Source: Microbacterium abyssi | Lineage (GTDB): Bacteria > Actinomycetota > Actinomycetes > Actinomycetales > Microbacteriaceae | NCBI RefSeq assembly: GCF_015277895.1 | Contig: NZ_CP063815.1 | Coordinates: 3,203,288-3,267,287, forward strand | Length of the DNA: 64,000 nt | Direction of reading: 5' to 3' | Shown here: piece after piece, positions 42,617-50,749 of the stretch | Layout of the letters: each line of letters starts with the position of its first letter | How positions within the stretch are numbered: the stretch's first letter is position 1 | Translations under genes and position numbers: made by a program | The notes under the pieces: model-generated | Seen by the model: only the letters and a program-made list of their open reading frames with translations | Told to the model about the DNA's origin: nothing | Database searches by the model: none

Positions 42617-43765
42617 GTGACGACGCCCACTCCCCTCTCATTCGACGCACGGCCGCTCACCGAGCCGGTCGACCCGAAGGACGTCAGCGCGTTCATCCGC
42701 GAGATGCGAGCGCGCGTCGCGGGCGGCGGGATCTCCGCGAGCACGGTGATAGTGGTCGTCGTGGTCGCGCTGATACTCGTCATCGCCGTGCCGATGGTCG
42801 TGTTCGGGGTCGTGGCCGGCATCCGCAGCGGGTCGGCCGTCGTCGGTCTGCCGTTCGTGCTCATCCTCGGGGTCATCGCGGTGATCGGCGTCGTGGCGTT
42901 CTTTGGCTACCGGCACAGCCGCGTCACCCGCTACCGCCTTTACCGCTTCGCCACGGCGAACGGCATGACCTATGAGGACCGCGTCGACGACCCCGCGCTG
43001 CCGGGGATGATCTTCAGCATCGGCCGGTCCCGGCAGGCGAAGCGGCTGGTCAGAGGTCACTCGCCGCGGTTCGTGGAGTTCGGCAACTACCAGTACACGG
43101 TCAAGTCGGGCAAGAACTCGACGACGTACAAGTGGGGGTACGTGGCCGTGAAGCTCGACGTGCCGCTGCCGAACATCGTGCTGGACGCGCGCGGCAACAA
43201 CGGGTTCGGCTCGAACCTGCCGGCATCCTTCCGCAAGGATCAGCGCCTGTCGCTCGAGGGCGACTTCGACCGGTACTTCACCCTCTACTGCCCCGAGGGG
43301 TACGAGCAGGACGCCCTGTACCTGTTCACGCCCGACATCATGGCCCGATTCATCGACAGCGCCGCCGAGCTCGACGTCGAGATCGTGGACGACTGGCTGT
43401 TCCTGTACACCAAGCGCGAGGCGTCGACGCTCGATGCGGCGAGCTGGGCGTGGCTGTTCGGCGCCGTCGGCGCGCTGATCACGAAGCTCGACCAGTGGGC
43501 GCGGTGGCGCGATGACCGGCTGGTCGAGGAGCAGGGGCGCACGTTCTCGCAGGCCATGTCGGCAGCGGCGGCGGGTCAGCCGGCCACGCAGGCGGAGGGC
43601 GCCGGGTCGCATGCCCTCCCGTTCGCCCCGCCGGCCGGGATGCTGACGCCTCCGCCCGGCGTCGCCAGGGAGGGCCGGCGGCTGAAGCGGAGCGGATCGT
43701 GGGTCGCGGTCGTGTTCATCGTTCTGTTCGCCGCGGGCTGGATCTTCCTGCAGATCCTCAGTTAG
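42617..43765 (+). CDS. DUF3137-like membrane protein
   Basis: 382 aa. Two N-terminal membrane helices (about residues 43-65 and 77-97), a cytoplasmic domain of about 190 residues (EFGNYQYTVKSGKNSTTYKWGYVAVKL, then LYLFTPDIMARFID) and one C-terminal helix. The middle part resembles DUF3137-type proteins in pattern, but that is not certain. GTG 42617 follows a -10 by 6 nt. Function unknown; its only neighbour link is divergence from the glycopolymer cluster. Confidence 0.7.
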   Translation: MTTPTPLSFDARPLTEPVDPKDVSAFIREMRARVAGGGISASTVIVVVVVALILVIAVPMVVFGVVAGIRSGSAVVGLPFVLILGVIAVIGVVAFFGYRHSRVTRYRLYRFATANGMTYEDRVDDPALPGMIFSIGRSRQAKRLVRGHSPRFVEFGNYQYTVKSGKNSTTYKWGYVAVKLDVPLPNIVLDARGNNGFGSNLPASFRKDQRLSLEGDFDRYFTLYCPEGYEQDALYLFTPDIMARFIDSAAELDVEIVDDWLFLYTKREASTLDAASWAWLFGAVGALITKLDQWARWRDDRLVEEQGRTFSQAMSAAAAGQPATQAEGAGSHALPFAPPAGMLTPPPGVAREGRRLKRSGSWVAVVFIVLFAAGWIFLQILS

Positions 43766-45068
43766 CGGCGCCGGCCGGCCGTGACCACGAGTGCGTCACG
43801 GCCTCCAGCGCATCGACGAGCGCAGTCTCGGCGTCGGATGCGCGCATGGCGGCGCCGATGCGTTCGGCGTTCGCGCGATACGACCCGTCGCGCAGGATCG
43901 TGTCGACCGCGAAACGGACGCGCTCGGGCGCCACGGTCGTGGACCGGAGATTCACTCCCACGCCCGACCAGCCCACCCGCGCCGAGACCTCGACCTTGTC
44001 CTCGGTCTGCCCGGCCACCACGATCGGCACGCCGTGCGCGATGGCCTGCTGCACGCCCCCGTAGCCGCCGTTCGTGACGAGAACGTCGACGAGCGGGAGC
44101 AGCCGGTCGTACGGCAGGTACTCGCTCACCCGAACGTTGGAGGGGAGATCTGCCGGGAGCGCCTCCACGGGCCTGCCCCCGGTGGACACGACGACCAGGA
44201 CGTCGGATGCCGCGAGCGCCGTGATCGTGGGAATGACGAGCTGCGCGAAGTCGGAGTTCGCGATGGTGCCCTGCGTCACGTGGACCACCGGCCGCGATCC
44301 ATCGAGATCGGCCCACCATTCCGGGAGCGACGCGCCGCTCGGCGCCGGTGTCAACGGCCCTGCGAAGCGCACGGTGTCGGGCAGATCCGGGCGCGGGTAC
44401 TCGAATTCCGGCACGGTGAACTGCACGTACGAGTCGGCGCGGCCCGGCCAGTCGAGCACGAATCCGCCGAGCGAGCGCCCGGTCTCACGCTGAGCGATGG
44501 CGTCGGCCTCCTTCTGGACGCCGCCGAAGATCACGCGCTCGGCCACGGTGCGGAGGACGGCGTTGCGCAGGCGGCCGATCGGTCCCCGCATCGGCGTGAC
44601 GCCGAGTCCGAACGGCGCGGTGTCGCGGCTGCGCGCACCCAGCGGGAAGATTCCGAGCACGACCACCGGAGGGCGCTCGCTCTTCGGCAGCAGCTGCAGG
44701 AGCGCGCAGCCGACGAACAGGGGCTCCGACAGGATCGCGTCGATGTCGCCGCCGGCGATCTGCTCCCGCACCGCCGCGAGCTGAGCGGTGCCGGGCCGGA
44801 TGAACAGATTGCTCATGTCGAAGCGGAGCGCGGCGGGCCCGGTGAGTCCTGCCCGCTCGGGAAAGGCGGCATCCGCGTCGTCCAGATCCACGTCGGCGTC
44901 CGCCGGCAGCGCGACGAACTGCGCGCCGATCTCGACGACCCGATCGGCGTAGCGGCTGCTGGTGAGGAAGCGCACATCGTCGCCGCGTTCGATGAGGTGC
45001 CGTGCGATCTGCAGCAGCGGGAGCACGTGGCCGTGCGCCGGCGTGCACGCGATGAGGTAAGTGGACAT
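43758..45068 (-). CDS. Macrolide-type (UGT family 1) glycosyltransferase
   Basis: 436 aa GT-B enzyme. The start YLIACTPAHGHVLPLLQIARHLIERGDDVRF is the typical acceptor domain of the MGT/UGT family. The C-terminal nucleotide-sugar domain includes VHVTQGTIAN, PYDRLLPLVDVLVTNGGYGGVQQAIAHGVPIVVAGQTEDK, where H-G-V-P and the Q/D pair bind the donor. It may glycosylate a small hydrophobic molecule or a lipid. It diverges from a TetR regulator over a short palindrome, so it is likely induced by its substrate. Start MSTYL at 45068 is the family start. It overlaps the upstream DUF3137-like gene's end by 8 nt (convergent). Confidence 0.87.
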   Translation of the reverse strand: MSTYLIACTPAHGHVLPLLQIARHLIERGDDVRFLTSSRYADRVVEIGAQFVALPADADVDLDDADAAFPERAGLTGPAALRFDMSNLFIRPGTAQLAAVREQIAGGDIDAILSEPLFVGCALLQLLPKSERPPVVVLGIFPLGARSRDTAPFGLGVTPMRGPIGRLRNAVLRTVAERVIFGGVQKEADAIAQRETGRSLGGFVLDWPGRADSYVQFTVPEFEYPRPDLPDTVRFAGPLTPAPSGASLPEWWADLDGSRPVVHVTQGTIANSDFAQLVIPTITALAASDVLVVVSTGGRPVEALPADLPSNVRVSEYLPYDRLLPLVDVLVTNGGYGGVQQAIAHGVPIVVAGQTEDKVEVSARVGWSGVGVNLRSTTVAPERVRFAVDTILRDGSYRANAERIGAAMRASDAETALVDALEAVTHSWSRPAGAAN

Positions 45069-45089
45069 GCGGAGTTCTTTCCGTAAGGT

Positions 45090-45112
45090 TGAATGTACTC
45101 GAGAAGTATTCA
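45090..45112. promoter_or_regulatory. TetR operator candidate between glycosyltransferase and regulator
   Basis: A 23-bp imperfect palindrome, TGAAT-GTACT-CGAG-AAGT-ATTCA, centred between the two divergent starts (45068 and 45133). Its size and position fit a TetR-family operator controlling both genes. Confidence 0.5.
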
Positions 45113-45132
45113 TCACCCCGTTAGGAAAGTCA

Positions 45133-45771
45133 ATGGTTTTCGATGCACCCCGCTCGTATCGCTCCGAGCTGCGGGCTCAGCAGGCCGTCGCGACGCGGCG
45201 ACGGATCATCGAAGCATCCGCCTCGCTGTTCGCGACCAAGGGCTATCAGGCGACGACGATCGCGGCGATCGCGCGCGAGGCCGGGGTGTCCGCCGAAACA
45301 GTGAAGGCCGCAGCATCGAAGGCCGAGCTGCTGATCGCGGCGTTCGAGGTGACGTTCTCGGGCTCCGAGGGAGCGGGATCGCTGGCCGACACCGAGGTGG
45401 CGGCCGGGATCGTCGAGTTGCCGGATGCCGTGTTCCTCGACACGGTGCTCACGCAGATCGCCACCGCGAATGCCCGCGCCCACTCGCTGTGGACGGTGCT
45501 GCTGGGCGCCGCGCTGTCGGATCCGGTCGTCGACGAGGCCCTGCAGGGGATGCTCGGACGTCGCGCCGCGGACAACGTCCAACTGGTGACCGAGCTGATG
45601 CGCCGGAAGCTGACGGCGCCGCAATCCGACGTCGAGGGGACGGCGGCCGCCCTGTCGTTCCTGCTCTCCCCCGAGGCGTACCAGCAGCTGGTCGCGCAGT
45701 CCGGGTGGTCGCCGGAGCGTTACCGGCGGTGGCTGGCGGATGCCGTCGCCGCAGAACTGGCGCGCGTCTAG
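45133..45771 (+). CDS. TetR-family regulator of the glycosyltransferase gene
   Basis: 212 aa. The N-terminal helix-turn-helix is TRRRIIEASASLFATKGYQATTIAAIAREAGVSAETVK; the canonical Y-x-Y-F end is replaced by VKAAASKAELL, an atypical recognition helix. The C-terminal ligand domain is alanine-rich and ends in SPERYRRWLADAVAAELARV. It should repress the divergent glycosyltransferase. AGGAAAG lies before ATG 45133; the frame is open further upstream to 45061 but would overlap the other gene. Confidence 0.85.
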   Translation: MVFDAPRSYRSELRAQQAVATRRRIIEASASLFATKGYQATTIAAIAREAGVSAETVKAAASKAELLIAAFEVTFSGSEGAGSLADTEVAAGIVELPDAVFLDTVLTQIATANARAHSLWTVLLGAALSDPVVDEALQGMLGRRAADNVQLVTELMRRKLTAPQSDVEGTAAALSFLLSPEAYQQLVAQSGWSPERYRRWLADAVAAELARV

Positions 45772-45812
45772 GCACCCCGGGCCCGCCCGCCCGACCTCCG
45801 GACCGCGCGCTC

Positions 45813-45883
45813 CGCGAGAATTGCTTTGCCGGGCGAGAATTTGATTGCCAGCGCGATTCTCGTCGCGCAAGGCAATTCTCGCG
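45813..45883. repeat. Palindromic element between convergent genes
   Basis: CGCGAGAATTGC (45813-45824) and its exact complement GCAATTCTCGCG (45872-45883) enclose a nested pair GCGAGAAT / ATTCTCG. Within it, GCGAGAATT-N3-TTGCC occurs twice in tandem. It lies between the TetR and cca stop codons and may be both a repeat element and a bidirectional terminator. Confidence 0.6.
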
Positions 45884-45892
45884 GGGAGGGGA

Positions 45893-47320
45893 CTACCCCC
45901 GCGCGGCCCACCAGTCGCGCAGGCGCTGCTCGGCGGCATCCGGACCGATCACGCCCTCGTCCAGGCGCAGGTCGAGCAGGAACCGGTACGCCTCGCCCAC
46001 TTCGCGTCCGGGCCGGATCCCCAGGATCTGCTGGATCTGGTTGCCGTCGAGCTCAGGACGCATGGCGTCGAGCTCCTCCTGCTCGCGCAGGTCGGCGATG
46101 CGCTTCTCGATGTCGTCATAGGCGGATGCGAGGCGAGAGGCCTTGCGCCGGTTGCGGGTCGTCACGTCCGCGCGGGTGAGGATGTGCAGGCGTTCGAGCA
46201 GGTCGCCGGCGTCGCGCACGTAGCGGCGGACGGCGGCGTCGGTCCACGCTCCCTCGGCGTAGCCGAAGAACCGCAGATGCAGCTCGATGAGAGTGGCGAC
46301 GGCATCCGTGGTCTCGCCATCGAAGCGCAGGGCCTGGAGGCGCTTGCGCGCCATGCGCGAACCGACCACGTCGTGGTGGTGGAAGGTCACCGCTCCCCCG
46401 GGCTCGAGCTTGCGGGTGCGGGGCTTGCCGATGTCGTGCAGCAGGGCGGCGATCCGCAACGGGACGTCGGGGGCGTCGCCGGGGTGACGAGCGTGTTCGA
46501 GCTCGATCGTCTGCTGCAGCACGGTGAGCGAGTGCTCGTAGACGTCCTTGTGGTGGTGATGCTCGTCGACCTCGAGGCGCAGCGCGCTGACCTCGGGCAT
46601 GAACTCCTCGATGAGTCCGGTGTCGACGAGGACGCGGATGCCGCGCACGGGGTCGTCGGTCTGCATGAGCCGCACGAGCTCGCCCTGGATGCGCTCGGGG
46701 CTGACGATCTTCAGGGTCTCGCGCAGTCGGGCGATCGCGTCACGGGTGTCGCCGTCGATGTCGAAGCCGAGCTGCGCGCTGAAGCGGGCGGCACGCAGCA
46801 TCCGGAGCGGGTCGTCGCCGAAGCTCACGTTCGGGTCGGTCGGGGTGCGAAGGATGCCCGAGACAAGATCCTCCACGCCGCCGGTCGGGTCGACGAGCTT
46901 GATACCGGGGACCTGCAGGGCCATGGCGTTGACACGGAAGTCGCGGCGCACGAGGTCGCTCTCGATCGTGTCGCCGAACTCCACGGTCGGCTTGCGCGTG
47001 ACGCCGTCGTAGCTGTCGGCACGGTAGGTGGTGATCTCGACCTGTTCGCCGCGCACTCTCGCGCCGATCGTTCCGAACGCGCGACCGATGTCCCACTGGG
47101 CGGTGGAGATCGGGGTGACGATCCGGAGGATCTCGTCTGGGGACGCGTTCGTCGTGAAATCGAGGTCGTGCACGTCGCGTCCGAGCAGCGCGTCGCGCAC
47201 CGGTCCGCCGACGACGGCGAGCTCGAACCCCGCCTTCTCGAATGCGACGGCCACCGCCGAGACGACCGGTTCTTCTGCGAGCGCGCGCAGACGTGCGAGC
47301 CCCTCGGCCATGTTCAGCAT
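45893..47320 (-). CDS. cca: CCA tRNA nucleotidyltransferase
   Basis: 475 aa. The nucleotidyltransferase head has LAVVGGPVRDALLGRDVHDLDFTTNA with the catalytic D-x-D, followed by RRDFRVNAMAL and FGDDPLRMLRAARFSAQLGF. An HD domain follows (AALLHDIGKPRTR, HHHDVVGSRMARKRL). Actinobacterial enzymes of this class add CCA to tRNA 3' ends. ATG 47320 is preceded by -10 TAACCT at 7 nt. The usual Nudix and MurJ neighbours of this gene are not adjacent here. Confidence 0.95.
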   Translation of the reverse strand: MLNMAEGLARLRALAEEPVVSAVAVAFEKAGFELAVVGGPVRDALLGRDVHDLDFTTNASPDEILRIVTPISTAQWDIGRAFGTIGARVRGEQVEITTYRADSYDGVTRKPTVEFGDTIESDLVRRDFRVNAMALQVPGIKLVDPTGGVEDLVSGILRTPTDPNVSFGDDPLRMLRAARFSAQLGFDIDGDTRDAIARLRETLKIVSPERIQGELVRLMQTDDPVRGIRVLVDTGLIEEFMPEVSALRLEVDEHHHHKDVYEHSLTVLQQTIELEHARHPGDAPDVPLRIAALLHDIGKPRTRKLEPGGAVTFHHHDVVGSRMARKRLQALRFDGETTDAVATLIELHLRFFGYAEGAWTDAAVRRYVRDAGDLLERLHILTRADVTTRNRRKASRLASAYDDIEKRIADLREQEELDAMRPELDGNQIQQILGIRPGREVGEAYRFLLDLRLDEGVIGPDAAEQRLRDWWAARG

Positions 47321-47466
47321 GGGTTCCAGGTTACCGGGCGTGTGCTGACGTCCGAGGTCTCCGCGCGCGGGCACAGGTTCGGATCCCGGCGGCGACGCGC
47401 TGCAGCATCCGCCTGGTCACCGGCGTTTCCGCACGACATTCCGAAGTTGTGCCCGGCCTGTTGCTC

Positions 47467-48072
47467 TCAGAGCTCGAGCAGCCGGCGCAGCACAAGGCCT
47501 GGGGCGGATGCCGCGACGACGGCCCGCGCGCCAGTCGCGCCCTCGCCGCCGCCCAGCGCCCACTCGTCGATCGCGCGGAGCACGGCGAACGCGACATCAG
47601 CCTGTAGGTCCAGTGGCAGCTCGTCCCGGACGGCACCGGAGTCGCGGCCGACATGCAGGACCTCCTCGACCCACGCGCGCACCCGTCGCAGCAGTTCGGC
47701 ACGGGCTCCAGACTCGGCCGAGTCCTCCGGCAGGTAGAAGATCCGACCGAGGTGCTGGAGCGCGGGTTCAGCGGCGAGCGCGGCGAACTGCTCGAGCAGC
47801 GCGTCGACTCGTGGCCAGAACGCATCCGCGAAGTCTGCAGGCTCAGGGAGGCTCCAGAGCGCAGCGACATCGTCGATCAGCATCCGCACGACCGTGTCGA
47901 ACAGCTCGTCCTTCGATCCGACGAAGTGATAGAACGAGCTCTTACTCATGCCCGCATCGCGGATGATGCGATTCAGCGACGCCCCTTCATACCCGGCGCG
48001 TGCGAACTCCGCGACAGTCGCCTCGGCGAGCGCCCTGCGGCGCTCGGGGCTCAGACGCATGAGATCGGTCAT
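47467..48072 (-). CDS. TetR-family regulator of the FAD monooxygenase
   Basis: 201 aa. Helix-turn-helix region RRALAEATVAEFARAGYEGASLNRIIRDAGMSKSSFYHFVGSKDELF is canonical. The C-terminal ligand-binding domain is typical in length. Two matching palindromes lie between it and the divergent monooxygenase gene, so it very probably represses both. Confidence 0.92.
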   Translation of the reverse strand: MTDLMRLSPERRRALAEATVAEFARAGYEGASLNRIIRDAGMSKSSFYHFVGSKDELFDTVVRMLIDDVAALWSLPEPADFADAFWPRVDALLEQFAALAAEPALQHLGRIFYLPEDSAESGARAELLRRVRAWVEEVLHVGRDSGAVRDELPLDLQADVAFAVLRAIDEWALGGGEGATGARAVVAASAPGLVLRRLLEL

Positions 48073-48085
48073 AGCGCGATCTTAA

Positions 48086-48131
48086 TGGACCGCCCGGTCC
48101 AGTTCGTCTAGACTGTGGACCAGCCGGTCCA
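48086..48131. promoter_or_regulatory. Twin TetR operators between regulator and monooxygenase
   Basis: TGGACCGCCCGGTCCA (48086-48101) and TGGACCAGCCGGTCCA (48116-48131) are near-perfect 16-bp palindromes with centres 30 bp apart. A -10-like TAGACT (48109-48114) lies between them, driving the plus-strand gene. Occupation of both sites should block both promoters. Confidence 0.8.
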
Positions 48132-48147
48132 GAACGAAGGTAGCTCG

Positions 48148-49371
48148 ATGCTCACGGAAACCACGCTGCAGGATCAGATCGACGCGCAGCGCGACGACCG
48201 CGTTCGCATCCTCATCATCGGCGCCGGCATCGCCGGTCTCACGCTCGCAGCCCTGCTTCGCAAACAAGGTCTGCATCCAGTCCTGATCGAGCGGATGCCG
48301 CGGATGGACCATCCCGGCTACATGCTCGCGCTCATGCCGACGGTCGATCCCGCGCTGAAGGACATCGGCGTGCACGACGCGTATCTCAAGAGCAGCACGC
48401 CGCTCGCCCGCTACTCGTTCCGTTCGCATCGCGGCAAGACGCTTCGCACGGACGATCTCGGCGCGCTGCTCCAGGTCCACGGCGACTACCAGGGCATCGA
48501 CCGGGGCGCGCTCATCGAGGTGCTGACGACGAACGGCTGCCCGGTATCGTTCGGCACGACCGTCACGCGGTTCGACGACGGGCACGTGACGTTCAGCACC
48601 GGCGCGCAGACCTCGTTCGACCTGGTGGTCGCGGCCGACGGCATCCATTCCCGCACCCGCGACCTGTTCGACGTCGGGGACGTCTCGACGGTCGACACCG
48701 GTTGGGCAGGGTGGGTCACATGGTCGGAGGTGCTCGGCGACGACCCGGCGCTCGGCGAGGAGCTGTGGGGCGACGGCTTCTTCCTCGGCGTCTACCCGGT
48801 CAAGGACAGGCTCGGCGTCTTCCTCGGCGGACCGGTCGGAGACCTCGACATCGGGCCTTCGGCGTTCGCCGCACGCGTGCGCGACGCGGCGCCAGGGATC
48901 GACGCTCGTCTGCGTGCGGCGCTGGATGCCGTCTCCGCCGAGCCCGACCCGTATCTGTGGCCGCTCACCGATGTGCGCGCCGAACGGTGGCTCACCGGGA
49001 GCGACGCCGGGTACGCGGTCCTGCTCGGCGACGCCGCATCCGGATTCCTCCCCACCGCAGGCATCGGAGCCGGCATGGCGATGGAATCGGCATGGATACT
49101 GGGGCGGATGCTCGCGCACGCCGACCGCTCGAATCTGGGTGCGCTGCTCGCCGAGTGGGAGCGGGTGCAGAAGCCGCGAGTGGAATCCGCTCAGTCGAAC
49201 TCGCGGATGCTGGCGAAGCTGATGTTCCGCCGCGGGAGGATCATCGCGTGGCTGCGGGAGACCGCGATGCGCGTGATGACCGTGCGGTCGGTGCTGGGTC
49301 CGATCATCCGGCTCGTCGCCGAGCAGCCCGATCCGGACGAGGTGGCGAAGCGCGTGCTCAGCGGCCGGTGA
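48148..49371 (+). CDS. FAD-dependent monooxygenase (PHBH/TetX fold)
   Basis: 407 aa. The ADP-binding motif ILIIGAGIAGLTLAALLRKQG, the DG motif VVAADGIHSRTRD, and the GD motif LLGDAASGFLPTAGIGAGMAMESA define class A flavin monooxygenases. They hydroxylate aromatic compounds or modify antibiotics using NAD(P)H and O2. The C-terminal helix region (RRGRIIAWLRETAMRVMT) is basic and may be membrane-touching. ATG 48148 is chosen for the GAAGG upstream. The substrate may be the ligand of the adjacent TetR regulator. Confidence 0.9.
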   Translation: MLTETTLQDQIDAQRDDRVRILIIGAGIAGLTLAALLRKQGLHPVLIERMPRMDHPGYMLALMPTVDPALKDIGVHDAYLKSSTPLARYSFRSHRGKTLRTDDLGALLQVHGDYQGIDRGALIEVLTTNGCPVSFGTTVTRFDDGHVTFSTGAQTSFDLVVAADGIHSRTRDLFDVGDVSTVDTGWAGWVTWSEVLGDDPALGEELWGDGFFLGVYPVKDRLGVFLGGPVGDLDIGPSAFAARVRDAAPGIDARLRAALDAVSAEPDPYLWPLTDVRAERWLTGSDAGYAVLLGDAASGFLPTAGIGAGMAMESAWILGRMLAHADRSNLGALLAEWERVQKPRVESAQSNSRMLAKLMFRRGRIIAWLRETAMRVMTVRSVLGPIIRLVAEQPDPDEVAKRVLSGR

Positions 49372-49642
49372 GGTCGCGCATCTCCTGGGCGTGGCGGCGC
49401 CCTATGGACACGAGACTCATGCTCAGGATGAAACCGCCGATGAGCGCAATGGCGACGAGCAGCCAGATGCCCTGCTCCGGATCGATGAGCTCCAGCAGGT
49501 AGACCACGACCACGCCCGCCAGCAGGGCGATCCCCTCGATGATCGCGAACGCGATGAAGAAGCGGGTCTGCCGCTGCTGGTGCTGTCGCTTGAGCGCATC
49601 GACGCGGTCGTCGTTCGAACTGCCGTTCAGCGAATAGCTCAT
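49358..49642 (-). CDS. Small membrane protein of unknown function
   Basis: 94 aa. Two membrane helices (about residues 28-51 and 60-80) with a charged N terminus (DDRVDALKRQHQQRQTRF). TACGCT lies 6 nt before the ATG on the minus strand (49654-49649), so the mRNA is probably leaderless. Its last 14 nt overlap the end of the convergent monooxygenase gene. Confidence 0.7.
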   Translation of the reverse strand: MSYSLNGSSNDDRVDALKRQHQQRQTRFFIAFAIIEGIALLAGVVVVYLLELIDPEQGIWLLVAIALIGGFILSMSLVSIGRRHAQEMRDLTGR

Positions 49643-49667
49643 GCGCGAAGCGTAGCGGGGCGCAGGC

Positions 49668-50720
49668 TCAGACCGGGTCGCCCTGCACCGGCCCCTCCGT
49701 GTTCGGCTTCCAGCCGAGCTCAGGCGCCACGTGCTTCGCGAACGCGTCAAGCACGTGCAGGTTGTAGTCGACGCCCAGCTGGTTGGGGATCGTGAGCATG
49801 AGGGTGTCGGCCGCCATGACCGCCTCGTCGGCGAGCAGCTGCTGGACCAGCACGTCGGGCTCGGCCGCGTACGTCTTGCCGAACGTCGAGCGGAAGCCGT
49901 CGATGATGCCGATCTGGTCGCCGTTCTCGGCGCTGCGCAGCCCGAAGTAGGCGCGGTCCACGTCGGAGACGAGCGGGAAGACGCTGCGGCTCACCGACAC
50001 CCGCGGCGTGCCGGTGTGGCCGGCGGCCTTGTATGCAGCCCGGTACTGGTCGATCTGCTCGCGCTGCAGCTCGTGGAACGGCACGCCGGTGGCCTCGGTC
50101 AGCAGCGTCGAGCTCATGAGGTTCAGCCCCTTGCGGCCGGTCTCCTCGGCGGTCGCCCGTGAACCGGATCCCCACCAGATGTGGTCGCGCAGCGTCTCCG
50201 ATCGCGGCTCGATGGCCAGGTACCGGCCCTCGCCGACCTGCTTCGGGTCGCCCTGCACGACACCCGTGCCGCCGATCGCCTCGAGGAAAAGCTCGAACTT
50301 GTCACGGGCGAGATCGGCCCCGCGCGGGTCGTCCGAGCCGACGTAGCCGAACGCCTCGTAGCCGCGCAGCGCGGTCTCGGGTGATCCGCGGCTGACGCCG
50401 AGTGCGATGCGGCCGCGGGCGATCAGATCGAGCGCCGCGGCCTCCTCGGCGAACTGCAGCGGGTTCTCGTACCGCATGTCGATGACGCCGGTCCCGACCT
50501 CGATGTGCTCGGTCTTGGCCGCCATCGCCGCGAGCAGCGGCATGGGCGATGCGGCCTGGCGTGCGAAGTGATGCACGCGCACGTAGGCGCCGTTGACTCC
50601 GATCTCATCGGCGCCGACCGCCAGATCGATCGTCTGGTGCAGCATGTCGCCGGCCGTGCGCGTGCCCGATCCGGGCACGGGCGCGTAATGCCCGAACGAG
50701 AGGAATCCGAATGCCTTCAT
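49668..50720 (-). CDS. LLM-class flavin-dependent oxidoreductase
   Basis: 350 aa luciferase-like TIM barrel. Features are the start KAFGFLSFGHYAP, AYVRVHHFARQAASPMPLLAAMAAKTEHIEVGTGV (with the flavin-contacting VGTGV), and GRIALGVSRGSPE. It uses reduced FMN or F420; the short insertion pattern fits the CE1758-type subgroup common in actinobacteria. It lies 29 nt downstream of the methyltransferase gene and may share its transcript. Substrate unknown. Confidence 0.9.
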   Translation of the reverse strand: MKAFGFLSFGHYAPVPGSGTRTAGDMLHQTIDLAVGADEIGVNGAYVRVHHFARQAASPMPLLAAMAAKTEHIEVGTGVIDMRYENPLQFAEEAAALDLIARGRIALGVSRGSPETALRGYEAFGYVGSDDPRGADLARDKFELFLEAIGGTGVVQGDPKQVGEGRYLAIEPRSETLRDHIWWGSGSRATAEETGRKGLNLMSSTLLTEATGVPFHELQREQIDQYRAAYKAAGHTGTPRVSVSRSVFPLVSDVDRAYFGLRSAENGDQIGIIDGFRSTFGKTYAAEPDVLVQQLLADEAVMAADTLMLTIPNQLGVDYNLHVLDAFAKHVAPELGWKPNTEGPVQGDPV

Positions 50721-50749
50721 GCTGCATTCGAACGAATGGATGCCGGTGG

